In this document: one piece after another, positions 1 to 9,315 of the stretch
Numbering within the stretch: position 1 is the stretch's first letter
Layout: every line of letters begins with the position of its first letter
NCBI GenBank assembly: GCA_040394775.1
Contig: JBEBRN010000065.1
Coordinates: 1 to 16,018 of the forward strand
Length of the DNA: 16,018 nucleotides
From: 40-80 sp040394775
GTDB lineage: Bacteria; Bacteroidota; Bacteroidia; Flavobacteriales_D; Crocinitomicaceae
Reading direction: 5' to 3'
The notes under the pieces: model-generated
Database searches by the model: none
Told to the model about the DNA's origin: nothing
The model's input: the letters and a program-made list of their open reading frames with translations, nothing else
Program-made: the position numbers and the translations under genes

Positions 1-3000
1 ATTGTTGTTCTCTTCCTCTTCAATAGTATTGTTTTGTGTAATTGTATTGTTAGCATTCGCTACCTGAAGCTGTTCATACTCACTTTGTTTTGCATCTACT
101 AATGCTAATGTTTCTTCCAAACTGGAGATTGCTTCGTCGATGGAATGCGTATTTATATTCTCCTTCGACATCTTTTCTTTTAGCTCTATTGCTTCAGCAA
201 TATCTTTTTCGATTACTTCTTGTAAATCTTGAATTTGACCGGTAAAAGCTTCATTATCTGAATAAAAGTCTAAATTATTGATCGCTTTTTGCAATGAAGT
301 AGCCGTTCTACTATAACTATTCGCTTCTTTATCTGAAACGTACTGAAGGTGTTCTTGCAATTGTGCGACAGATGTTCCAACATCACTTTTTAACGTCCTT
401 AATTCCTCCTCATCTTCATTCTCCTTAGAAGAGTTGATACTATTTAAAAGTTTTTTTTCTTGCTGCTTTAAAGCAATGATTTTATCCCAATCATTTCCGT
501 ACTCTGTCTCATTAATTCTTTCTATCACTTGGTTATAGTCTGGATAGAGATTATCAATCAAACTATTTTTAACGGCAATTTTCTCCGTATTTTCAGTAAT
601 TATTAACTCTTCTTGCTTCTTCGTAACCTCTTGTAAAGCAGTTTCCAATTTCTTTAAATACTGTTTCGATTCAGTCGTATCGGGTTTTACTTTTATATTC
701 TCAATTTCCTTTTTTAATGCAATTTCAACTTGCTTATATTTTTCTGAACGAATTTCGGATGCAGCAGTTACCGTCGGATTATCCAATGCTTCGTACTCTT
801 CCCAAGCATTTTTTAATTCTTCTGAATGGATATCCAATTCTGTTAGCAATACTCCCTTTTCTTCCTGCTCCATTCGCATGTAACTTTGCTCTAGAAGGTT
901 TTTTATTGGTCTAAAATTCTTATCTTCTAATATTTTGAGTTCATTCGAAATATCTTTATTAGAATAAGCTTTATCCACTTTTTTCTGATAAATAGCCGTT
1001 AAGAAGTCTTGTTTTTCTTTCAGGGATGCCAATACTTTTTGCCCCTCTTCTATTTTCTTTTGAAGATAATCAATCTCCATTTGTTCTTCCGCAATCTTTT
1101 GTTGTTGTTGTTTTATGTTTTCCTCAATGGCAGGTTTTTCTTTTTCTTTAGCCGTCAAAAGACTATTTTTCTGATTTAACAGTTGATTTTCTGATTTCTG
1201 TAACTTACGTTGCGTTTCATTCAAAATCTCATACTGTTCTTTCAGTTTATTATTTTTCGCTTCGTACTTATCGAAAATCGTTGACTTTTTCTCCTCCGAA
1301 ATGGAAGCTAAAAGAGCTAATCCAGCACTATTTTCTTTTTTAAAGTTGGTTAAATCCATTTTTAGTGAATCAGGTAACGCAGATAGTTGTTTTTCTAAAT
1401 CTTTTAAAATTGATACATTTTTCGACACCTGTGTATTTTCAACTGCTAAAGAATCGGAAAGTTGTTTTAATTGTATATTTTCTTTTTCGAGTGAATTGAT
1501 TCTATCAATTTTTTCTTTCGCTTCTTTTATTTGAAAAGGAGAAAGCGTATTGACATCTTGCTTTGCAACAAGCGTTTTCAATTCTTCTTGTAACACATTA
1601 ATTACTCGAATATTGTCATGAATCTTTTGGTTGATCTTGGATTCTAACGTTAATTGCTCTTCTAACGAAACCTTTCCAGTATACAATTGGTCTTCTAACA
1701 GTTTATATTCCTGTAATGATTTATTTTCTTTTACGAATTGCTTTTCTTCTACATTCAATTCCGATTTTTCACGGATGATTTCCAATAACTTATCGTCGTC
1801 TTTACTTAATTCATGTTCGGATAAAACAAGTAATTCCACGTACTCTTTTTCATCAATGTTCTTGTAAATAATTTTCTGTCCATACTCCGTTAAATTTGAA
1901 ACCTTTGGAATTGTAAACTCTAACGGAAAAGTCATATTACTTCCAGGAATGGACACGCGATATTCGTAATCACCTGAAAAATAAACAGGAATACTGTATT
2001 TACCTTCATCATCAGCATAGTAACTTCCTATTTTACGATTCTCTTTTTTAATATACAGTTCAATTTCTATTTCATTTCCTTTCGACTTATCGGTTGTTTG
2101 AAAGACACCATTAATAAGCGCTAAAGTAGAAGGATAACGTTCAATTTCAACTTTATAAATTGTGAGAATCCCTGGTTTACTCTCTCGATCAGATGCAAAC
2201 CATGCAATTCCTTCGGCTTCATTTGGGACATAAAATAAATCATCACTAGTGGAAGATATGGCAAAATCGGCATTCTTCACGGTTCCAAAAGTGTTTGTTG
2301 AAGGATCGTACTTGGCAGAAAAGACGTCATATCCACCCATACTATTGTGCCCTTTTGAACTAAAATAAAGCGTATTTGTTTGACTATCAAAAAACGGATA
2401 ATCTTCATCAAAATCAGAGTTCACATCTCCTTTCACCAATTCAGGAATCCCCCAACCATCTAGTGTTTTCGTTTTAAAATAAATGTCTTTGTCTCCTTTA
2501 TTCTTATCACCATAACTGGAAAAAAATAGTTTTTCTGAGTTATTTGGATAAAAAATGACGGGGAAATGATTGTTTTTTTTATCTGCTTTTGATTGATCTA
2601 ATTTAGAGATAAGGATAGAACCATTTAGACTTTTCTCATTGTAGAGTCTGAAAAATTCGGAAGCTGTATATTCTTTTTTGTTAATGACAGTAATGTCTGA
2701 GAATTTTTGAAATAGCTTTAATCCATTTTGACACATTTCAATCTGGCGTTCTGCATCGAATTCAGAATTTTTTTTACTGATGCCATTGTTTTTCAAAAAT
2801 AGCTGATAATTAGTAATTGCATTCTTAAATTGATAATTCAAATGATATGCTACACCGAGATAGTAGTAAACTTCTGGATATGTTATTCCTGATTTAACAG
2901 CATATTCGAGATATTTAATTGCCTCAGATTTTGAAGCAACTGTTTTTAAGAGACATACACCATAATAGAAATTATAATCTGCGCTACGTGGTTGTAATGA

Positions 3001-3144
3001 AAGGAGTTTTAAATAGTCAGGTTTTACTTCTTCATATCTCTTATCCTTATACATCTTCAAAGCCTTCGTAGCTAATTCTGGCTCAGATTGAGAAAATGAG
3101 TTTAGGCTCAAAAAAATAATTAGTGAATATAAGAAGTAACGCAT
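1..3144 (-). CDS. TPR / PD40 beta-propeller / coiled-coil envelope protein (PorE-like), C-terminus beyond window
   Basis: The reading frame is open from an ATG at 3144 to the left edge (1048 codons, no stop), so the C-terminus is missing. Seen: a signal peptide (residues 1 to about 19, ending NSFSQ); a TPR-like helical region at about 20-150 (for example YYYLGVAYHLN); PD40/WD40-like propeller blades at about 195-330, with the hallmark LYFSSKGHNSMGGYDVF at 259-275; a carboxypeptidase-regulatory-like beta domain at about 345-405; then from about 430 to the edge a Glu/Lys/Leu/Gln-rich coiled coil. The order TPR, PD40, regulatory-like domain is that of Bacteroidota PorE and related OmpA-family proteins, which sit at the outer membrane/periplasm and bind peptidoglycan through a final OmpA domain. 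Whether that domain exists here cannot be seen. A 600-plus residue coiled coil is not part of typical PorE. Inferred role: envelope scaffold or spacer, perhaps linked to type IX secretion or gliding. The CDS is certain; the function is inferred from architecture. Confidence 0.9.
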   Translation of the reverse strand, partial: MRYFLYSLIIFLSLNSFSQSEPELATKALKMYKDKRYEEVKPDYLKLLSLQPRSADYNFYYGVCLLKTVASKSEAIKYLEYAVKSGITYPEVYYYLGVAYHLNYQFKNAITNYQLFLKNNGISKKNSEFDAERQIEMCQNGLKLFQKFSDITVINKKEYTASEFFRLYNEKSLNGSILISKLDQSKADKKNNHFPVIFYPNNSEKLFFSSYGDKNKGDKDIYFKTKTLDGWGIPELVKGDVNSDFDEDYPFFDSQTNTLYFSSKGHNSMGGYDVFSAKYDPSTNTFGTVKNADFAISSTSDDLFYVPNEAEGIAWFASDRESKPGILTIYKVEIERYPSTLALINGVFQTTDKSKGNEIEIELYIKKENRKIGSYYADDEGKYSIPVYFSGDYEYRVSIPGSNMTFPLEFTIPKVSNLTEYGQKIIYKNIDEKEYVELLVLSEHELSKDDDKLLEIIREKSELNVEEKQFVKENKSLQEYKLLEDQLYTGKVSLEEQLTLESKINQKIHDNIRVINVLQEELKTLVAKQDVNTLSPFQIKEAKEKIDRINSLEKENIQLKQLSDSLAVENTQVSKNVSILKDLEKQLSALPDSLKMDLTNFKKENSAGLALLASISEEKKSTIFDKYEAKNNKLKEQYEILNETQRKLQKSENQLLNQKNSLLTAKEKEKPAIEENIKQQQQKIAEEQMEIDYLQKKIEEGQKVLASLKEKQDFLTAIYQKKVDKAYSNKDISNELKILEDKNFRPIKNLLEQSYMRMEQEEKGVLLTELDIHSEELKNAWEEYEALDNPTVTAASEIRSEKYKQVEIALKKEIENIKVKPDTTESKQYLKKLETALQEVTKKQEELIITENTEKIAVKNSLIDNLYPDYNQVIERINETEYGNDWDKIIALKQQEKKLLNSINSSKENEDEEELRTLKSDVGTSVAQLQEHLQYVSDKEANSYSRTATSLQKAINNLDFYSDNEAFTGQIQDLQEVIEKDIAEAIELKEKMSKENINTHSIDEAISSLEETLALVDAKQSEYEQLQVANANNTITQNNTIEEEENNN

Positions 3145-3173
3145 TGTTTTTAATCGACTTAGTCTTTCTCAAA

Positions 3174-3181
3174 CAAAGTTA
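3174..3181 (-). promoter_or_regulatory. Candidate Bacteroidota -7 promoter element
   Basis: On the minus strand this reads TAACTTTG, a perfect match to the Bacteroidota sigma-A -7 consensus TAnnTTTG. It lies in the 37-base gap between the plsY stop and the start of the TPR/PD40 gene, about 30 bases before the start codon. The expected -33 TTG is not perfect: the best trinucleotide at suitable spacing is ATG, 17 bases upstream inside the plsY 3' end. It may give the last gene of the directon its own promoter. A single six-base match in AT-rich DNA can occur by chance. Confidence 0.4.
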
Positions 3182-3805
3182 CTAGGATTTTTTAAAAACA
3201 TTCATTTTATTTTCAGTCCCAGAAATTAATCGTTTGATATTCAGTTTATGTTTATAAATAACCAATGCGGCAAGCACCCACGAGAAAGCTTTTAATTCGA
3301 ACGATGTATCTAAGATGAAGTTCACAATTATTGGAAAAATAATAGACGCGACTATTGCCCCCAAAGACACGTATTTAGAAATCATAAATGTAATTATAAA
3401 GACAATCACACAAATAGCTCCTGCAGCCGGATATAATCCTAAGATAACACCTAAAGAAGTGGCTACACCTTTCCCTCCTCTAAATTGAGCGAAAACAGGG
3501 TAAATATGTCCGACAACAGCTAAAATAGCCGCAACAATTAATAAGTAAGCACGTGTGTCTTCTTGAATATTTTTGGTTGTCCAAACTAAAAGACTAACGG
3601 CCAAAAATCCTTTCAGAATATCAATTAAAAGTACAATCACTCCTGGTTTTTTCCCTAAAACGCGAAAGGTATTTGTTGCACCTGCGTTCTTACTACCATG
3701 TTCGCGAACATCCAATTCATAGAATCGTTTACCGACCCAAATAGCTGTTGGAATAGATCCCAATAAGTAAGCAATAATTAAATAAATAAAATAATAATAA
3801 CTCAT
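3182..3805 (-). CDS. plsY: Glycerol-3-phosphate acyltransferase PlsY
   Basis: PlsY is an integral inner-membrane enzyme that moves the acyl group of acyl-phosphate to the sn-1 position of glycerol-3-phosphate, making lysophosphatidic acid, the first step of phospholipid synthesis. The 207 residues are close to the usual length of about 200. The three conserved cytoplasmic motifs are visible: GSKNAGATN (37-45), GHIYPVFAQFRGGKGVAT (99-116, including the Gly-rich acyl-phosphate loop) and the late segment KYVSLGA (144-150) with HKLNIKRLISGTENK (186-200). Hydrophobic segments at about 3-25, 54-75, 86-107, 119-142, 146-165 and 171-185 fit the multi-pass topology. The start ATG lies three bases after the stop of the upstream 1540-residue gene, which suggests translational coupling with it. 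The family call is secure. Confidence 0.97.
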   Translation of the reverse strand: MSYYYFIYLIIAYLLGSIPTAIWVGKRFYELDVREHGSKNAGATNTFRVLGKKPGVIVLLIDILKGFLAVSLLVWTTKNIQEDTRAYLLIVAAILAVVGHIYPVFAQFRGGKGVATSLGVILGLYPAAGAICVIVFIITFMISKYVSLGAIVASIIFPIIVNFILDTSFELKAFSWVLAALVIYKHKLNIKRLISGTENKMNVFKKS

Positions 3806-3808
3806 TTC

Positions 3809-6800
3809 TTATTTTAAAATTCGCATAAAGTTATTCATTATCCCGCTATTCTCGGTAATTCCATACGAAAAGTTCTTGTATTTCTTTTTATCATCTTTTA
3901 ATTCGTTTACTCCTCGTTTAAGTTCTTCGTCTGTTGTGTAGATTTGAAGTGTTCCATTTTTCTTCTCCATTCCATAGTCAAAGAAATACATACCACCACC
4001 AGGGATATCTATCTCAAATTGTAATTTATCTCCTGTAACATTTCCTGAATACGTCTGTTTAAAATATGCTCTAAACGGCACCTGTTTAAACACTGACTTA
4101 CCGAGAATACTCACGATTGAAGCACTACTCACAGAGGTAATCAAACCATTGTTTAATCCATCATAAAATGATTTTAACTGAATACCTGTAATTGTAATAC
4201 CCTCTTCCATTTCTTTTGGCAAGTTTTTCACAACTCCCTTTTGGACAAACTCATTCTTAACAGCATCCGCCGCTTTCTTGTCTTTTATTTCAAGAATGGC
4301 TTGTTCTAAAGTAGAAGTATTTAAATCTAGTGGAAGAAGCCCCTCATTTGCAATAATCTTATTTCCTATCTTTTCAAAGCTACTCTTATCTAATTTAGGA
4401 AATAAAAACTGAGAAGTGAGGTTCATTGTAGTGATTCTGGTTTTATTATCATAATTCACAATTCCATAGTTAATCACTTCAACATCGCCATAATTCATTC
4501 CTAGGTCAATTTTACCATCACCATTTAAAGAACATGTTTCCGTATGAAGCGAAAGATAATTTCCTTTTTCACCTCTATTTTGCAACTTTTCAGCAGATGC
4601 AATTTGGAACTCTTTTGAAGAAGGATTGTACTGTAATATACCTTCCACCCTAATAATTTCATTATCATTAGGATCTTGTAATTTAGATAAGAAAGCAGGG
4701 TAAATCTTCACACTATCTGGGCTTCTAGCATCTCTCCAGACTAATCCCGCAGTAACTGCTTCACCTTCCAATGTCTTCATATTTTTAGAAACGGGTATTT
4801 GAATGTTCTTAGGGTCAATTGGTGCAACGAATGCCATCCAACTTCTTGCAAACTCATTACAATTGTGGTTAATTCTGGTAGCACCATCAAACGTAATTGT
4901 TGGATTCGCTGCTATTATTTTAATTTTACCATAGTAATCAAATTTTTGGCTCAACTTGAAGTTTTCATCTGCTTTAATTTCACCAATAGCCACCGTTTGA
5001 TAACCTGTATCCACATAAATCTTTGTCATGTCGATATAGGTAACTTTATCATCTGCATCTTTATACGGATATTTCCCAATAGCTTCGTATTTCCTTCGTG
5101 CTAGGATATTGGTTGAAGCCTGTTCAAAGGTATGGTACTTAGTTACATAATTTGCCGTTATTTTAGAATTTTCTAACGGTTCAATAACTCCTTTTTTAAG
5201 GATGTTTAATTTACCTTCATTTGGAAAAATACGAGCATCTGCAATATCTACAAAATCTATTTGCTCACAAAAGATTGTTTTTTGTTTCAATGAAAAAACT
5301 GCTTTTGGAACCTTAAATCGCAAAGAATCTTGTTTTGCATTGGTAGAAAAGAAATTAGGGGTTGCCAATCCTAAACCTGCAGAAATATCTAAATCATTCG
5401 ATTGATTGTTATTGGTTTTCTCCAACATAATATTTTGATCATCCATAAACCAGGTATATTTATCCATCATACAATAGAAATTGTTTAATGGAAACTGCGT
5501 TTTAGTTTCTCCTTTATTTGTTTTAAAAACACCTTTACGCGCTTTAAAATCGAGATCCGCATTCACATCGTCCGTCACAAATGACAATCCACCCTCTCCT
5601 TCTTCCGCATACTTATTTACTAAGTTAAAATCAGCAGAATTAGCTTTAGCATGCCATCTATTAAATTTATATACTCTTGATTTTAGATTGGCATCAGGCA
5701 TAATTACAATTCCATTTCCTATTATTCCATCAGCTCTAACAACCAATTGACCTACATATTGAATATCTTTAAACATCAAAATAGGATCTTCTAATGAATA
5801 AACGTTTAAATATTGCTTTTTAGGATTATAAGCAATATTGGTTTTCGAGCCTACAATATCTGGAAACTCAACCCCTGATTCGGAAGGTAGATTAGTGAAT
5901 TTCGCAACACCAATAGTAGAGTCTGGTAGAAAGGTAAATTGAGCAGACTCTGTAATCGATTTTATGAATTCAATTTTACCACTTCCTTGTAAACCACTAT
6001 TAGTAAGCATTACTTTATTCTCATATTTTGCATTTGTTTCATAAAATGTATATCCACCTTGTGGAGCTTGCTTTATAAAGCCTAACGAATAATCTGGCAT
6101 AATCTTAAGTTCTTCGCTGAACTTAGGGAAAATTCCTGCTGAGATCAATTCACCTCCAAAACGTAGATTATCATCCGAGAAATTAACTAAACTATCAATC
6201 ACAAAGGGTTTAAGAGCAAAATAAAAACGAGTAGTATCATACGCTCCTCTTTGAATTGAATTGTGACTGTAATATACTCTAGCACTATTCTTAATGTCTA
6301 GTATAGGGAACTTAGTGATGCTCTTTTTAACACCAGAACGATTTGTAGGATCATCTACATAGAGTTCACCCTGAGCATTCGAGATAAAACTATTTAAGAA
6401 AATAAGTTTTTGTCCATCTTCTTTTTTCTGTGGTTTCACCGCTAATAGCATATTTTGCGTTTTAATTAAGTTTACCGCATTTTTAGCATAATCGTACCGT
6501 CCATTCTCCACTTTAATTTCAATTTTACCAGACCTTAACCATCCTTTAAATTCGAAATCTCTATTTTTTCCAACCACAATTTGATCATTATCTGGAATAA
6601 CAAACGTAAACTTAACTTCGGATAAATCTACTTTTTCAATAGCGTTTAGACTAAGAGCGTATGTTGTTAAATCTAGCGTTCCAAAATTAGCAATAACTCT
6701 ACGTTTACTATTTCTATCTTTTATGAGAGAGTCTAATTGTTGAAGTTGAGGTGTCCTATTGATTTCTTCAGCCGTATATTGTGCTGGCATACGTGCTTGT

Positions 6801-8431
6801 CTCAGGTCAGATCTAAAAATAATATAATCGTAATCTTCTTTTCCTTTCTCTCGCTCAATAATCTTTTTAACCTTATCTGTCACGATTATTTTTTTGTTTT
6901 TTGTGTCACGAATTATATAACCATCGCGACTTAAAATAACAATCAATTCTCGGCATTGATCAAATGTACGATTTAATGATGCCGCAAATTTTGCTTCGGT
7001 CAATTCAAAATCATCATATTTATAGCAGTAATTATAGATAGCGACTAATGGATGAACACTTGCGATACTTTGAATAGCTTGATATTGTTCTTTAGAGAAA
7101 TAATCCGTCGATTCAAATGTAGCCATTTTTAATTCTTCTGCTATCTCCTTACCATACGTCATTGTTATAAAAGTAGCATCCTTTTCCCAAGTAATCTTAG
7201 GTACATACATATCTAATTTATGGTAATTACTAATAAAAGGAGAAGCTCCTAGTCCGTCACCTACTCGCGTAAATTCGAACAATTTAGTATCCTTGAAATA
7301 ATTGAATAAAACATCGGGATGTGTAATTGAATCTTTATCACCAAGATGAATGACTGCTCGTGCATTTTCCGCCACTATTTTTTTATCACTATTGATGACT
7401 AAATCAGCAAAAACCTCAGCAAAAACCTTCTTTTTATCATTATAAATAATCAACTTAGCAGGTGTATTGCCCACTCCAGAACCAACAAAATCAGCACCTT
7501 CGTATTTAAAACCACCGATATAATCTATCCCAGGAGAAAAATCTTTAATTCTTAAACTTTTTTCAAATGAGCGAAATTGAGGGTTGTTTCTATCCGTCTC
7601 TCTGTTGATACTATAGGCCACATCTGATAAAACACCTTTTACCTTCGTTTGGAAGGCTGGGGTTGTCATACTTACGGTATCTACACTTAACTTAGCTAAT
7701 TTCGTATTCACACTGTAAGGTGTTAGTAATTCAGCAAATACTTTCGTTGGATCTAACCCTACTTTTTCCCATGTTATAACCCCGTTTTTTCCATCAAAGA
7801 CATCTTTCATTGGATAAAATACTCCTGCTGTTTTACTCACAACAATAGAGTCAATTAATTGGTAGTTGGCTCCTTTTCCTTTGTTGTCTAAATAACAAAC
7901 AAGCTTTCCATCTTTTAAGTCAATCGTCGGCTCTTTATCTGCTCGGAAAGTAAATGTTCCACCGATATATTTCCAAGCAAAATTGGAACGACTACTTAAG
8001 GTATTACCACCGAAGAAGTCATACGAAAAAGTAAGAAATTCTTTTGCCTTGGTCATTGATTTACCTTCAAAATAAGTGGATAAAATGGCATGCCAATTAT
8101 CATAATTCTGTTTTGAAACATTGTTCTTAGAAAGTGAGTAAATGGTATAAACGTATTGATATATCTCTGGATAAAACGATAATCTTTTTCCGTCCATCAA
8201 GTTACATGACACGACCATTTTATCGAATATCTCGTTAGACATATTCGCTTCAGAAAGAAGGAAAGGAGAAAGCGTATTCTTAATGAAATCTTGATCTTTC
8301 GCCGTCGCCGATTGAGCCGTTACGGTTAATAATTGTTTTGAAAACTTTGCTCTGTCATTAGGAAATGTCTGTGCATTTATAGTTGAAAAAATAATAAACA
8401 GAAACAATGATGTTAGTCCAAGTTTGTTCAT
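3809..8431 (-). CDS. Large exported beta-rich protein of unknown function (1540 aa)
   Basis: I do not recognise this family. Residues 1-20 form a clear signal peptide (cleavage probably after INA, before QTFPND), so the protein enters the periplasm or outer membrane. After a helical region to about residue 150, the chain is dominated by short alternating beta-strand patterns with many Lys/Asp/Asn turns over about 150-440 and 560-1450, such as YYGKIKIIAANPTITFDGA, without a strict short repeat. An interruption at about 445-560 is mainly helical and includes a winged-helix-like segment (475-523). The phrase ITWEK occurs twice. There is no CHU_C or Por-type secretion tail, no obvious transmembrane segment after the signal and no enzyme motif that I can identify. 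A long beta-solenoid or LptA/AsmA-like fold is possible, but that is only a guess. The gene starts 44 bases after prmA and ends 3 bases before plsY. Its CDS status is certain from a 4.6-kb open frame. Confidence 0.95.
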   Translation of the reverse strand: MNKLGLTSLFLFIIFSTINAQTFPNDRAKFSKQLLTVTAQSATAKDQDFIKNTLSPFLLSEANMSNEIFDKMVVSCNLMDGKRLSFYPEIYQYVYTIYSLSKNNVSKQNYDNWHAILSTYFEGKSMTKAKEFLTFSYDFFGGNTLSSRSNFAWKYIGGTFTFRADKEPTIDLKDGKLVCYLDNKGKGANYQLIDSIVVSKTAGVFYPMKDVFDGKNGVITWEKVGLDPTKVFAELLTPYSVNTKLAKLSVDTVSMTTPAFQTKVKGVLSDVAYSINRETDRNNPQFRSFEKSLRIKDFSPGIDYIGGFKYEGADFVGSGVGNTPAKLIIYNDKKKVFAEVFADLVINSDKKIVAENARAVIHLGDKDSITHPDVLFNYFKDTKLFEFTRVGDGLGASPFISNYHKLDMYVPKITWEKDATFITMTYGKEIAEELKMATFESTDYFSKEQYQAIQSIASVHPLVAIYNYCYKYDDFELTEAKFAASLNRTFDQCRELIVILSRDGYIIRDTKNKKIIVTDKVKKIIEREKGKEDYDYIIFRSDLRQARMPAQYTAEEINRTPQLQQLDSLIKDRNSKRRVIANFGTLDLTTYALSLNAIEKVDLSEVKFTFVIPDNDQIVVGKNRDFEFKGWLRSGKIEIKVENGRYDYAKNAVNLIKTQNMLLAVKPQKKEDGQKLIFLNSFISNAQGELYVDDPTNRSGVKKSITKFPILDIKNSARVYYSHNSIQRGAYDTTRFYFALKPFVIDSLVNFSDDNLRFGGELISAGIFPKFSEELKIMPDYSLGFIKQAPQGGYTFYETNAKYENKVMLTNSGLQGSGKIEFIKSITESAQFTFLPDSTIGVAKFTNLPSESGVEFPDIVGSKTNIAYNPKKQYLNVYSLEDPILMFKDIQYVGQLVVRADGIIGNGIVIMPDANLKSRVYKFNRWHAKANSADFNLVNKYAEEGEGGLSFVTDDVNADLDFKARKGVFKTNKGETKTQFPLNNFYCMMDKYTWFMDDQNIMLEKTNNNQSNDLDISAGLGLATPNFFSTNAKQDSLRFKVPKAVFSLKQKTIFCEQIDFVDIADARIFPNEGKLNILKKGVIEPLENSKITANYVTKYHTFEQASTNILARRKYEAIGKYPYKDADDKVTYIDMTKIYVDTGYQTVAIGEIKADENFKLSQKFDYYGKIKIIAANPTITFDGATRINHNCNEFARSWMAFVAPIDPKNIQIPVSKNMKTLEGEAVTAGLVWRDARSPDSVKIYPAFLSKLQDPNDNEIIRVEGILQYNPSSKEFQIASAEKLQNRGEKGNYLSLHTETCSLNGDGKIDLGMNYGDVEVINYGIVNYDNKTRITTMNLTSQFLFPKLDKSSFEKIGNKIIANEGLLPLDLNTSTLEQAILEIKDKKAADAVKNEFVQKGVVKNLPKEMEEGITITGIQLKSFYDGLNNGLITSVSSASIVSILGKSVFKQVPFRAYFKQTYSGNVTGDKLQFEIDIPGGGMYFFDYGMEKKNGTLQIYTTDEELKRGVNELKDDKKKYKNFSYGITENSGIMNNFMRILK

Positions 8432-8475
8432 AGTAATATGTTTTATTTCAAATTAGTAGCAAAAATGCTAACGAT

Positions 8476-9315
8476 TTAATTTTTCGATAATTGAATAGCA
8501 GCCCAGTTTTCTTTTGTGATATGGTAATCATACGTCAAATCATACGATTTTGCGAAATCGATTAATTCTTGCACATCGGATTCAAAGAAACCACTTAACA
8601 ATAAGATACCATTATTATTTAGTGTCTTAGAGTAGTGTGGTATCTGAGCTTTTAAAATATTCTTATTGATATTTGCTATGATCATATCAAAATGCATCCC
8701 ATCTATTAGGTCAATATCACCACATAAAAATTTCACCTCTGATGAATCGTTATAGACAATATTTTCTTCACACGATTCAATAGACCAAGGCTCAATATCA
8801 ATACCTAAAATATTTTTAGCTCCTAACTTTTCTACTAAAAAAGCCAAAATACCTGTTCCAGTACCCATGTCTAATATATTACTCGGAACTTTTTTTAAGT
8901 CCATCAGTAATTTAGACATCATCCATGTTGTCTGATGGTGTCCCGTCCCGAAAGACATTTTAGGCTGAATAATTATCTTAATTCCCTTCGTAACAGGAGC
9001 ATCGTGGAAGGGTGCCAATATGGTCAACTTCCCTTCTACATCTACTGGTTGAAACTCTGATTCCCAAAGCGCATTCCAATTTTGATGTGGTATAATTTCT
9101 TTTTCTACGACTATCTTCACTTCTGGTGTTTTGCCATTCAACAAAGTCTCCTCAAAAGCTTCTTCTAACATAACTTCGTCAAAAGAACCATACGCATTTA
9201 CACCATCACTATTCTCTTCAAAGCCATCAAATCCGTAATCTGCCAATTGAGCAATTAGAATTTCACTCCAAGGTTTTGGAGGGTCTATTTTTACTTTTAA
9301 TGCTACATATTCCAT
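8476..9315 (-). CDS. prmA: Ribosomal protein L11 methyltransferase PrmA
   Basis: PrmA is a cytoplasmic S-adenosylmethionine-dependent enzyme that methylates several amino groups of ribosomal protein L11. The 279 residues are slightly shorter than the E. coli protein (293). An N-terminal L11-recognition domain spans about 1-75, followed by the conserved linker and the Rossmann methyltransferase domain. Visible motifs are FGTGHHQTT (122-130, family hallmark), the AdoMet motif I ILDMGTGTGIL (147-157), acidic motif II GIDIEPW (171-177), GD at 199-200 and the active-site IIANINKNIL (212-221). The start codon overlaps the tpiA stop as TAATG, so translation is probably coupled to tpiA. Nothing in the sequence suggests loss of function. 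Confidence 0.97.
   Translation of the reverse strand: MEYVALKVKIDPPKPWSEILIAQLADYGFDGFEENSDGVNAYGSFDEVMLEEAFEETLLNGKTPEVKIVVEKEIIPHQNWNALWESEFQPVDVEGKLTILAPFHDAPVTKGIKIIIQPKMSFGTGHHQTTWMMSKLLMDLKKVPSNILDMGTGTGILAFLVEKLGAKNILGIDIEPWSIESCEENIVYNDSSEVKFLCGDIDLIDGMHFDMIIANINKNILKAQIPHYSKTLNNNGILLLSGFFESDVQELIDFAKSYDLTYDYHITKENWAAIQLSKN

Noticed and set aside
1081..1125. Short TTG triplet run that looks like a microsatellite
   Set aside because: It is only about five triplets and encodes a Gln run in the coiled coil; normal for such proteins.
717..1867. Three plus-strand frames of 65-78 codons near the left end
   Set aside because: They lie antisense to the uninterrupted coiled-coil frame and are Ser/Phe/Asn-rich, as expected for the complement of Glu/Lys/Leu codons.
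3781..3800. AT-rich triplet-like run at the 5' end of plsY
   Set aside because: It encodes the Tyr/Ile-rich first residues of PlsY and is too short for a functional repeat.
4799..5104. Plus-strand open frame of 101 codons inside the 1540-residue gene
   Set aside because: It is antisense to a long, clearly coding minus-strand frame, is rich in Cys/Ile/Phe as antisense shadows are, and has no recognisable domain.
8432..8475. Possible hairpin (TAGCA/TGCTA around a TTTT loop) and a near-consensus promoter TAATTTG between prmA and the 1540-aa gene
   Set aside because: The stem is only five pairs without a following T run, and the promoter match lacks one spacer base; too weak to report as terminator or promoter.
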